A stretch of 64,000 nt of DNA from Flectonema sp. DT1601. Lineage: Eukaryota; Euglenozoa; Diplonemea; Diplonemida; Diplonemidae. Position numbers and translations under genes: made by a program. This document shows positions 22,514 to 32,619 of this stretch, piece after piece (position 1 is the stretch's first letter; each line of letters opens with the position of its first letter). The stretch is from assembly GCA_964019425.1 (NCBI GenBank), contig OZ025790.1, positions 682,001 to 746,000 of the forward strand. The letters run 5' to 3'. Under the pieces are notes generated by a model, which saw nothing but the letters and a program-made list of their open reading frames with translations, was not told where the DNA came from and searched no databases.

Positions 22514-24690
22514 GCAGGTTTCGGTGGCAGTTGTCCGTGGTGCTTGTGTGAGCAGCACCAGGATGCCAGTCGGTGCGACCGGTTCGCGTTGCGACCGCAG
22601 CTTTGACAGATCGGTCTGTCGTGTTGTTTGCACCTGTGATGGTACTTCCCGCAGCAGGTGTCGGCTGTCTTCCTCTGCGAGTAGCAACTCCCGCATGCCG
22701 TCATTCTGTGCTTCGTACAGAAGTCCCAGACGGGGGTCAGTCCGTCTGATTCGTCATTTCGGTGGTGGTTGTAGCAGCATTCGTAGATTGCCACTTCCAC
22801 CGCGTTGTCGCATGTCGCGCACTTCCCCTTGCGGTGAAGTTTGCATACCGGTGGTGGTTTTTTTCCTAGTGGCGGTGGTCTCTTCGTTGCTTCCTCCGGG
22901 GCCACAACTGAGTCCTCTTGTTCACGCATCACCGTCCATCTCGCATCCCATTCAGGTGAGGGTTCCTCGGAAGCAGTCTTCCTCCAAATGTCAGCTTTCT
23001 TTTCCCATCCCGGCGGGTGTTCGATGAACGTGTTGCTGCCGAAAGGTTGTTCGGGGTACAGGTCTTTCTTCTCGTGTGCGTCCGAGATCAGGTCTTCTAC
23101 CTTCCGGGCAGATTCTTCACCTCCGAGGAACGTCGATCTCCTGTCGATTCCCGCAATTCTCGGTCCGTCCAGCGGTCGTAGAGATTTGATCACTTCCTTG
23201 ATGTTGCCATCGGGGTAGATTCTCTTGTCCGGTCCGTCCATTTCCTTTGCGATCCTGTCTATCTTCACCAGTAGGTTGGCGAAGGTTCTCGATTTCTTGT
23301 CCATTGAAATCGGGTGGGTGCTTTCGGTGTGGCTGGTGGTGGCTTCTTTCAATCTGATTCCCGTGCAGATCTCGAAGTCCACCGCCATTTCCAGGAAGGT
23401 GATCCCGTTCCCGTCCTTCCTTGCCGCCCACTTGATCCTGTTCAAGTAGCTTGCAATCGCGAGGTATGTTTCTCTCGTATTGCATCCCGGCCAGGCTCGG
23501 TAGTTAGGCATGTATCGGGCCAGGTTGTTGGGGTACGAGATCATCTCTTCGGAGCTCCAGTCGCCGGCGTATTTCAGTGTGGTGGTCGGTCGTGCCGTCC
23601 GATCGCAACGTCTTCTGTCTCTCTCGAGTCTGATTCGCGCCAACATCAGTTGCATCCTCCCAGTGATTCCGTTCGGTAGTTCCATTTCCAGAGGTTTTAT
23701 CCCGCAGAGTCTCAGACATGGTGGCCAGGATTCTGAGTAAACATGCATTACGTCAGGAAATTCAGAACGGATTTCGTCGTATGATGTGCATATCCAGAAG
23801 TTGTGGTCAAGGGATTCCACCTTTTCCTCACCATCCTCCGTACAGTTCTTGCACGTCTTGTCCCCACCTCCGGCATTCTCATTGGTAAAGATGTCGTCCA
23901 TCATAATGCTCCTGACAACCCCTCTTTCCAACGGCAGTCCCTTCTCCAACTTCAGCATTTGGAGGGTTTCCCCTCTGTCGATACCGCTTTCGATTCCTTT
24001 CAGGTTCACTCTCTGTTTAGTGACCTTCTTCCACTCGATCAGCCTGCAGCTTTCACGGATCTCGTGCTGCCAGGCTCCCAGTTCCAGCTCGTTCATGTTG
24101 AAGGTCTTCGTCGGTGTTTTGATTTCCAACGGTGATTCCCAGCTCCATCCCATTCTCCGTAGTGATTCCATCACCAATCCGATAGGGCCTCTCGTTCGGG
24201 TGGATTCTTTCGCCTTCCTCCATGTATCGATTATTCTTTCTCGGAATTTGTCGAGCATCCGTACGAACATCGATAGCCTGTTGTAGGTTATATAGGTGTC
24301 CGGGTTTACGCAGTGTCCCTTGCACAGTAGTGATAATCCTATCGTGTTCGATAGTTTACTCCCTTTTACCTTCCTATTAAAGATCGCTGCTGCCATCGTA
24401 CTTTTCAGCTGACCCAGTCGTTTCTGATCTGGCTGGTACAGCTCTATGCCGAACAGGGCGCTCGTCATGACAGCTGCGGTCGCGATCATTGCTCTCTTGT
24501 AATACTTCAGGGGTAGCAGTTTGATCCTTCTCGCTCTCTCGAGGAGTTCCTTCGTGATCCTTCCCTGACCCGTACGGCGGGTGTTCCCGTTCATCTCGAT
24601 GTGACTTCCTACGATGTCGACGTGTTTCGAGAATTCGAGGGTCACTCTATTTTGTGTCCGTTCTCTTCCCGGTTGGAGAACCAATTGCAT
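22514..24690 (-). CDS. LINE ORF2 C-terminal region with zinc-finger motifs
   Basis: This is the part of ORF2 after the polymerase. The open frame from 24690 runs on to 22423, but codons past 22514 belong to the joined fragment in the wrong frame. Near residues 280-301 there is a C-x2-C-x12-H-x4-C motif (CKNC...DHNFWIC) like the zinc finger that follows the RT in many LINEs. Further on, residues about 628-735 form an unusually dense Cys/His region (CKLHRKGKCATC, YECCYNHH, CTKHRMTACGSC, CCGKYHHRCKQH, CQSCG). It most likely binds several zinc ions and the template RNA or target DNA. No RNase H signature is visible. The natural C-terminus of the element is missing because of the junction at 22513. 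Confidence 0.8.
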
Positions 24691-25631
24691 TTGTGTGGTG
24701 CCAGCTGTTGTCCCGTCACTGTGCAGTATTCGGCTACGATGTCGACACCCTTCTGTAGGTCTTCTCTGGCTCCCACCAGCGTCAGATCGTCCGCGTACGA
24801 TTCAGGCTTGATACCCGATTCTTGCTCAATCGCCTTGCTGAGGATAGAGCATAGTGCATTGAATAGCACTACGCTCAGAGGGCAACCTTGCAGTATTCCA
24901 TTGGTCGTTTTGAACGGTTTTCCGACCCCCGATGCGAATTTGAACCTCCTGGTCAGGTTGTCGTAGACGTCCCGAATAGGTTTCAATATCCTATCCGAGA
25001 TCCCCATGGCTTCAACCAAACTTAAGAGGATGCCGTGCGGTACTAGGTCGAAGCATTTCTTGAAGTCGGTGGTAACCCCCGCGATCTCTTTCCCGGACAG
25101 GGTAGCTAGTTCCACTTCCAAAGCCAGTTTCCAACTCAGGTCGTGGGTTGATTTCCCCTTCCTGAATCCGGTTTGGCCTTTGTGGGCCCAATCTTCTTGC
25201 CAATCCATCACGTCAGTCTTCAGTCTGATCGCACCCCAGAGCCTGTACAGCGCCGAGGTTACCGTGATTGGTCGCTGTTCCAGAGGGCCTGTTCCTGCTC
25301 CTTTCGGAATCGTTGACACCAGTGCGCATAGCATCGCTTCAGGCCATCCCATCTCCTCCACGGTGTTGAGAAAGAACGCTATTCTCGGTAGCATGATCTC
25401 CGGGAGTGCTTTCAATTCTGAGACACGGAATCCGTCGGTTCCAGCTGCCTTCCGCGAGCTCGTTCTCGACAGCGCTTCCTTCACATCTTTCTCCGAGATG
25501 TCTCCGCATATCATCGGATGGTTCTCGATATACTTGCCGTATCTCTCACGAAACGATTCCCAGTCCAGTTGTGGATCCTCGCGGTATTTCTGCAGTATGT
25601 CTCTCCAGGCATTCTGCATCTCCGCATCCAT
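24642..25631 (-). CDS. LINE ORF2 reverse-transcriptase domain
   Basis: About 330 codons with the RT blocks in order: GTDGFRVSELKALP, EQRPITVTSALYRLWG, QTGFRKGKSTHD, motif A (GVTTDFKKCFDLVP), motif B (ILQGCPLSVVLFN), motif C (ESYADDLTLVG) and the LAPHKCNWFSN block. It would copy the element RNA by target-primed reverse transcription. It is in frame with the endonuclease part upstream: only seven codons beginning with an in-frame TGA at 25650-25652 separate the two, so they are one ORF2 broken by a single stop. At the 3' end a 10-bp loss after HKIE, compared with the fragment at 22008-22513, shifts the frame into the C-terminal part. This copy is therefore not active as it stands. Confidence 0.92.
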   Translation of the reverse strand: MDAEMQNAWRDILQKYREDPQLDWESFRERYGKYIENHPMICGDISEKDVKEALSRTSSRKAAGTDGFRVSELKALPEIMLPRIAFFLNTVEEMGWPEAMLCALVSTIPKGAGTGPLEQRPITVTSALYRLWGAIRLKTDVMDWQEDWAHKGQTGFRKGKSTHDLSWKLALEVELATLSGKEIAGVTTDFKKCFDLVPHGILLSLVEAMGISDRILKPIRDVYDNLTRRFKFASGVGKPFKTTNGILQGCPLSVVLFNALCSILSKAIEQESGIKPESYADDLTLVGAREDLQKGVDIVAEYCTVTGQQLAPHKCNWFSNREENGHKIE

Positions 25632-25649
25632 TTCCCCGCAATTCGCCGT

Positions 25650-27119
25650 TCAGTTGCCGTCTTCCTTTTGCATCAAGAGGGTCTGTGTCTGATGGGCGTC
25701 CTTCACCCAACGGAAGATCCTTCCTGGATCCTCGTACCAGCAGTCCACCATCCTGCGTTTCCACATCCTCACGCGCTCATGCTTTATGTCCGTCAGGGAA
25801 CTCGTTTGTTCCCTTCTCAGATCATTGCATTGCCTGGTGATGCCTTCCCTATCCGGGATCTCTTCCGGGAGCGTCGGGTCGATCTTCTTCGCCTTCTTCC
25901 ACAAGTGTTCGATTGTGGTTGGAGTCACGGAGGGTCCTTCCTGGTCTTTCATCAATCTCCTCAGTTCTTCCAGAATCCTTAGCAGTCGTAGGTTGTTCAC
26001 CGTCCAACCGTCCAGTGCTCCGTTCGTCCCTGCTTGTTTCGGTGCGCGGGAACGGTTCTTCGGCGTTTGGGCTTTCCCTCTTCCGAGGTATTTCTTCCTC
26101 TCTTTATCGGAGATGTCGTTCTTCTTCAGAAAGTATTCCTCGACGTCGTTCCCGATGATCCGCAGCATCGAGTCGGTGTTCTTCGCTACACATGCCTTCT
26201 CCCAATCCCGGTTCGAATCCTCCAAGATCTTCTGGGCAAGCTTCACATCCGGACGTAGGTGCTCCGTGTCGAATTGTCTGGGTTTCGGCATATGTTGCGT
26301 TTTCCCGTCGTATGCTTTCAGTCGTAGGTGGTTGACCATCACCGGTTTATGTGTCGGGATGCCGGTGTCGTTTAGAGTCTGGGTCCTAGACTCCGCTGTT
26401 ATGGCCGCCGCAGCCGTGTTGTTCATCAGGATGGCGTCGATTCTTCTTAAACCCAGTCCGCCCGTGCAGGTCGGTTCGGCGCTGTTCATCGCTACCGCGC
26501 AATCGGTCCAAAGTCCTTGGCTCGTCGCTAGTTGAATGCAAGCGGATTCGCGGGTGTCCATGTTGAAATCACCACCGATCAACACTGGCACATCCCCCAG
26601 CGCTGCCGCTTCCCGGAGAGTCAGTTTCAGGAGTTCTTCCGTGTTCGCTTCTGATCGTACATCTCCGTAGAACGAAATGGCATGTAGAACCTTGCCTTTT
26701 CCGTATGCTACGCCAGCGTGAACGTATCTTCCGGAGTCTTCGAGTACCTTCGGTCCTCTGATCCTTCTAATCGGAGCGTTGTGTTTCGCGAGGACCGCTA
26801 CTCCACCCGTGGTCTTGTAAGACCGTTCGTCGATTCTTCTCCTTTCGGAGGGTTTGCTGAAGACCGCCGACCAGCCCTCTCGTTCGAGTTGTTTGAGCAT
26901 CTTCTTCTGTTCTGTTTCAGAAAGAAGTGTCTCTTGCACTAGGATGATGTCGGCGTCCAGCGCTATCACCGCTGCGACGTTTTTCATCATCGTCGTGGTA
27001 TTCACCGTTGCCACCGAGAATTCCGAAGGGAGTCTCATTGTTGCGTTGTCGTCCCCAATCCGTCCTGTGTCGGTCCAGCCGCTTCCTCTCCTTTCTGTGT
27101 TGTGGAGGTTCCGAGTCAT
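25650..27119 (-). CDS. LINE ORF2 apurinic-like endonuclease domain
   Basis: 489 codons forming the N-terminal part of ORF2. The exonuclease-endonuclease-phosphatase fold is shown by VATVNTTTMM near the start, DIILVQETLLS (metal-binding Glu), GGVAVLA, VLIGGDFNMD, RRIDAILMNN and THKPVMVNHLRL near residue 260. It nicks target DNA to prime reverse transcription. The start ATG at 27117-27119 overlaps the ORF1 stop as ATGA, so termination-reinitiation is the likely way ORF2 is translated. Residues after about 270 form a linker before the RT. The frame ends at an in-frame TGA just before the RT part. Confidence 0.92.
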   Translation of the reverse strand: MTRNLHNTERRGSGWTDTGRIGDDNATMRLPSEFSVATVNTTTMMKNVAAVIALDADIILVQETLLSETEQKKMLKQLEREGWSAVFSKPSERRRIDERSYKTTGGVAVLAKHNAPIRRIRGPKVLEDSGRYVHAGVAYGKGKVLHAISFYGDVRSEANTEELLKLTLREAAALGDVPVLIGGDFNMDTRESACIQLATSQGLWTDCAVAMNSAEPTCTGGLGLRRIDAILMNNTAAAAITAESRTQTLNDTGIPTHKPVMVNHLRLKAYDGKTQHMPKPRQFDTEHLRPDVKLAQKILEDSNRDWEKACVAKNTDSMLRIIGNDVEEYFLKKNDISDKERKKYLGRGKAQTPKNRSRAPKQAGTNGALDGWTVNNLRLLRILEELRRLMKDQEGPSVTPTTIEHLWKKAKKIDPTLPEEIPDREGITRQCNDLRREQTSSLTDIKHERVRMWKRRMVDCWYEDPGRIFRWVKDAHQTQTLLMQKEDGN

Positions 27120-28155
27120 TGCGATTTCTCCAGAACTGCCGCCAGCAGTAGTTCCAACCTCTCCATTCTCGCTTCCAGTGAGGATCCCGCCGTCGGTTTC
27201 TGTTGTTGCGTTGGTTTCGGTGGCGGTTGTGTTTGTGCTTGAGGTGGTTTCGGTGGTGTGTTCGGTGTATCCGATCTTCCAGCGTCCCTCCAGAGCTTCG
27301 ATCCCTTCTTCTTCCCATGGAACTTCAGGAAGTCGGTCTTGCAGTATCGCTTCCCGTTGTTCTCCGTCGGATCTTTTCGCGTTTCGGGTGGTGTTGCTAC
27401 AACGCGTTTCACACCATTTTGTTGGGTCACCTTCGTTGTTGGCTTCTGTCCCACTTTCTCAACAAGGCAGAGCTTCCCTCCCACCGCGACGGTGTCGGTC
27501 TCCCTCTCCGGGCCCCTCACAATCATCCAGCGGGTACCGTCTCTCACTCCTTCCCAGGTCTTCCTGACGTCCCATCCCTCCTCAGCTATCAGCTGTTTGA
27601 CTGCCTCATCGGCAGTCATCCCCAGCGGTATGCCGCTAACCTTCGCTTCTGGCATTTTCGCTGGGATGCCCAGCTTCCTCCTGGAGGTGTTCTCTCCGGA
27701 TCTCCTCACCCTCATTCCCAGGCCGTCTTTGTTCTGCACCAGTCCGATGCAGTTCGGGTCCTCCTCGGCTTTCACCAGAGCATCGTCCAGTTTTTCTTCG
27801 CCCGGGAGCCAGATGATAGCTCTGTTTTCGTTCCTGGATTTCTCCATCACGAAAACCCCGGCTTTTCCGGATGTCCGAAGGAAGGCCTCCACTTCTTCCT
27901 CTCTAACCCTTACTACGGCCGAAGCTTCTTCTGTGTTTATCCTGGGTAAATACCCGTCCACGAAACCCTTCATTTCCCTCAGGCAGGTTGTAACCCTCTT
28001 CGGGTTTCGCTGGAATCGTTTCCAGTCCTCCGCCGAGCATCTCTTCTTGGTCGCCCTCACGACCAACTCGGTCGTGGGAGCAACGCCTCCCGATCCAGCA
28101 ATGCCCTTCATCTGGGCCTCCTTTCCTAAATCCGTGATCCAGACGTCCGGCATAT
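27116..28155 (-). CDS. LINE ORF1, 5' end missing
   Basis: About 345 codons beginning near HMPDVWITDLGKEAQ and ending at TGA 27116-27118. I do not recognise a classic CCHC gag-like domain. A first part (CSAEDWKRFQRNP, RVREEEVEAFLRTSGKAGVFV) and a second (GIPLGMTADEAVKQLIAEEGW) may be small RNA-binding folds. A Pro/Gln/Thr-rich linker follows, then a short amphipathic helix (SLEARMERLELLLAAVLEK) that could trimerise as in other LINE ORF1 proteins. Upstream the frame continues, by chance of the junction, through the endonuclease fragment to a Met at 28456; this fusion is an artefact of recombination. The true ORF1 start is missing. Confidence 0.75.
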
Positions 28156-28470
28156 GACGTAGGTGCTCCGTGTCGAATTGTCTGGGTTTCGGCATATGTT
28201 GTGTTTTCCCGTCGTATGCTTTCAGTCGTAGGTGGTTGACCATCACCGGTTTATGTGTCGGGATGCCGGTGTCGTTTAGAGTCTGGGTCCTAGACTCCGC
28301 TGTTATGGCCGCCGCAGCCGTGTTGTTCATCAGGATGGTGTCGATTCTTCTTAAACCCAGTCCGCCCGTGCAGGTCGGTTCGGTGCTGTTCATCGCTACC
28401 GCGCAATCGGTCCAAAGTCCTTGGCTCGTCGCTAGTTGGATGCAAGCGGTGTCCATGTTGCAATCACCAC
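28156..28470 (-). pseudogene. LINE endonuclease fragment
   Basis: This encodes CIQLATSQGLWTDCAVAMN, LGLRRIDTILMNN and THKPVMVNHLRL, i.e. the C-terminal half of the endonuclease domain, matching about 26252-26577. It differs by a few substitutions and a 9-bp in-frame gap. It comes from a second LINE copy that joined the giant gene at one end (28470/28471) and an ORF1 at the other (28155/28156). Confidence 0.85.
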
Positions 28471-29742
28471 CGCCCCAAAAGATCCCACAGACTCACTAGC
28501 TGAAGCCTCCAACCGCATGTTCAGCCGCACCTCGTTCGACTCCGGGAACCAACCCCCGCTCAGCGTCAACCCGCCCCCTGCGGCATAGTCCAGCGACGCC
28601 CCGTTTGTCGGCGTCATCAACCGATCCTTGATGTGGGCCATCAGCCCGCGGAACGTGTGCGACCCCGACAGCCCGAAGTACGCCTCCGCCACGGTCTCCA
28701 ACTTCAGCAGCTCTCCCACTCCGTTGAACAGCGTAGACGAGTCCAATCCCTCGATGTTCAGCCCGCCGTCCCACCCGAATTTACCAAAATCAATGTTTGC
28801 AAGCTGCCCCAGCTGTCCCAAGATCGTCTCTTTCAGTGGATCGATGTCCGCATCTACCGAGAAAACCAGCGCCACTCCATCGAAGATGTTCTCATCCGAC
28901 AAACTCAGAACAGGCGACGGCAGCTGCCCGACGATCGGCGTCGTTACCCCAACTGTGAACACTCCCTCGAAACCTCCGCTCGGACTTCCCACAGAAATCT
29001 CCTGCACCCGCGTCAAGAAGTTTGTCACGTCGTCCGACGGAAAGTAAATCGGAACTTCCGCATTCGAGATCGTCGCCGTCCCAGCAAGGCTCACCATCCC
29101 ACTCACTCCGGTCCAAGCCACCTCCTCTCCAGCATCTACCGACCCACTCAGAGAGATCGTTACCTTCGAAGCACCAATCGAGATCGTCGCCTTCTCCGAC
29201 GGAGACGTCACCGAGTTCGGAATCTTCAGCGTCACCGTCGACGAGAAACCACCGGTTCCGGTCAAACTCAGCCCCCCACCCACCTTGAACGCAATCCCCA
29301 GCTTCTGCAGGTCAGCTGCCGGAAGTGATCCAAGACTACCGGAAAGGGTGACCGCTTCTTCCAGAGCCACCGTCATCGAGATCGTCAGCTCATCTGTCAC
29401 CGTGTCGTGCGTGCACGCCGCTGCGATCTGGCTTCCAAGGGCCGTATTCACCACGTCGAATGCCGTCTCGTTCACCGTGTTCAGCGTGGTAGTCAGATCC
29501 GCTGCGAACTTTGGCAGACCCATCGAACCTAAATCCTTGTTTGCTCCCGGAATTAAGTTTGAGAATTGGGTCAGTTTGCCTTCGATCGAAGCAGATGCGA
29601 CCTTCACTGCGTCCAGTGCGTCTAAGATATGCTGCTGATACGCAGCTGCCACGTCTACACATGGTTCCATTAAACCGTTTGTAGGTGTTGCTGACAACAT
29701 CGCACTTATCGCCATCATCATTATCGACGATCGCGTACTCAT
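28471..29742 (-). pseudogene. Giant RTX-protein gene, unit 2, truncated after codon 424
   Basis: The first 424 codons match units 1 and 3 almost perfectly, including the T at 28954 shared with unit 1 but not unit 3. The copy then runs into LINE sequence, where the frame adds 12 unrelated residues (VVIATWTPLASN) and stops at 28432. Signal peptide, start codon and upstream acceptor are all intact, so a secreted protein of about 436 residues could still be made. It would have none of the calcium-binding repeats. Because the missing part and its downstream spacer are gone together, a deletion is a better explanation than a simple insertion. Confidence 0.9.
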
Positions 29743-29824
29743 TTTTTTAGCAGCTGAGAGTTGTTTCTAGCTGCTCTTATTCTTTGATTACCCTTTTCTT
29801 TTATTTGATGGGTAACTTGTATAA

Positions 29825-29862
29825 CTGAACGAGAGAATGAGAATAAGTAATATAAAAAAAAA
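29825..29862 (-). promoter_or_regulatory. Predicted spliced-leader acceptor of truncated giant gene, unit 2
   Basis: Same sequence and 82-nt leader as in units 1 and 3, so the truncated copy keeps its processing signal. Confidence 0.55.
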
Positions 29863-29999
29863 CAATACAATACACTACACTACACTACACTACACTACAC
29901 AGCACAACGCAACACAACACAACACAACACAACACAACACAACAAAACAAAACACAACGCAACACAACACAACACAACACAACAAAACAAAACACAAAA
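29853..29999. repeat. CTACA/ACACA pentanucleotide microsatellite, unit 2
   Basis: Longer than in the other units because a block of CGCAACACAAC-type repeats ending in AACAAAACAAAACAC is present twice in succession. This suggests slippage or unequal exchange inside the tract. Confidence 0.85.
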
Positions 30000-30543
30000 A
30001 GGAACGATGTCGTAGATCAAGTCTTCCCCTATTTACCAACAGAATAGAGTCACGCAATTAGATTAATTCACATTAGAGTGTTGTGGTAGCCTGCATTAAC
30101 ATAAATAAAATACACAAATACGTCTGTGCGAACATTACAACACTCCCATCTCCCAACAACAGGAAACAAGAAGAAGATACACAACAAGGAAAACGAGGCA
30201 CAGCTCAACACACGGAAAACGTCGAAACACTGAATGCAACACGATCCAGCATTTCGAGAAAAAAAAGGAAGTTTTTTTTTAATTCAGTTTGTGTGTCATA
30301 TAAACAACATGACACAGCGGAGAGGAAGAAACTGCTGCGTTCTGATTGTCTGGTCGAAAGCTACCAAGCAATTCAGCACAGCATACGAAGCTTACACAGT
30401 TAACAACTGGATTGCTACCAGACATATTCGTTGTCGGGAGAGCGTTTAAAATGGAACAAATAGTGTTTTTTTTTCTCTTTACTGTTAATTTTTAAATTTT
30501 TCTTTTTTTTTTTTTTTTTTTTTTCAGAGAAAAGCAATACTTT

Positions 30544-31890
<1,347 letters not shown>

Positions 31891-31905
31891 TTAAAGTAGA
31901 AATAA

Positions 31906-31944
31906 CTGAATCGGGGAGAGAGAGAGAGAGAGAGGAAAGAAATA
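31906..31944 (-). promoter_or_regulatory. Predicted spliced-leader acceptor of protease, unit 2
   Basis: A CT-repeat pyrimidine tract ends in CCCCGATTCAG at 31906, leaving a 33-nt leader before the ATG at 31872. Confidence 0.75.
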
Positions 31945-32619
31945 ATAAATATTAATAAAATAAAATAAAACAAAATACAACTTTATATCGATCCAGGAGG
32001 GACAAGTCAAGCGGAAGCTCCAGTGAAAGTCTGTAAACTCGCTCTCTAAAACTCGACAACCCCAATGTCGGTGGCAGTCTTCATTTTTTAGAACATCCTG
32101 AGAAATAACTGAAATAACAAGTAAAGGAAACAATAAATATCATATTAACACGTTAAGTCCCCTCTTCTTCTGAGATTCAAAACAACAATAAGTTAGTAGT
32201 GAAATAGTTAATATCGAGACGGAGTAGAAATTTAATTTCGACGACGGAGTGGAACAGAAGATTAAAAACAAGTCGGAAGCCTCAGTGAATGACAAGGTAG
32301 TTGAATACAACATTTATTAATACAAATCAAACCGTCGGATGGAATGCTGCAATCAGTAAACAGTCACAGTCACTCCCCTCGGGGATCAAACAAATAGTCG
32401 AATCAATTCACAGGAATACATCTATGCTCGGACTTTAGCTTACACGCATGTGAATTAATTCACAACAGTTATTCACAAGACTATACTGCTTCTGTCAGTA
32501 GCGGTAGTTTAGAGCACAGCGTCTCGCAGTGTTCGCCCGGGAGCAATGCGGGCTACTAATTGCTTTGGTGCTGTTAGCTACTTATTTGTACCGAATTTTG
32601 AAATTGGATGAAAAAGCGA
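31945..32619 (-). other. Protease 5' flank, unit 2
   Basis: Upstream flank shared with unit 1 up to 32619 and with unit 3 to the window end. It includes the decoy start and, at 32226-32250, the 25-bp segment absent from unit 1. No gene seen. Confidence 0.65.
32046..32084 (-). pseudogene. Remnant of a protease start (decoy ATG), unit 2
   Basis: Same short MKTA... relic as at 21459-21497, with one changed base (Ala/Thr at codon 5). It ends at a stop after 12 codons. Confidence 0.45.

Larger units (their letters stand above)
22008..28470 (-). mobile_element. Mosaic block of LINE (APE-type non-LTR retrotransposon) sequence
   Basis: About 6.5 kb on the minus strand in this 5' to 3' order: an endonuclease fragment (28470-28156), an ORF1 lacking its start (28155-27116), ORF2 endonuclease (27119-25650), reverse transcriptase (25631-24642), C-terminal part (24690-22514), and a second reverse-transcriptase fragment (22513-22008). 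The two outer fragments repeat inner parts (28156-28470 matches about 26252-26577 with a 9-bp gap; 22008-22513 matches about 24604-25105), so they come from sister copies. I find no target-site duplication at the outer ends. The right end meets giant-gene codon 424 with a 2-bp overlap (CG) and the left end meets protease flank sequence. The block therefore bridges a deletion rather than being one simple insertion. Confidence 0.88.
29743..30543 (-). other. Spacer between protease and giant gene, unit 2
   Basis: Copy of the unit 1 spacer. It contains the acceptor at 29825-29862, the longest version of the pentanucleotide repeat, and the A-run (sense strand) behind the protease stop. No further gene seen. 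Confidence 0.7.

Noticed and set aside
25650-25652. TGA read as a sense codon (code change), since it lies in frame between endonuclease and RT
   Set aside because: The ORF1 TGA overlaps the ORF2 ATG as a normal stop, and I see no other sign of reassignment. A single lesion in a dead LINE is simpler.
27116-28456. 446-codon frame fusing endonuclease residues to ORF1
   Set aside because: The fusion lies exactly at a junction between two LINE fragments (28155/28156), so it is a recombination by-product rather than a gene.
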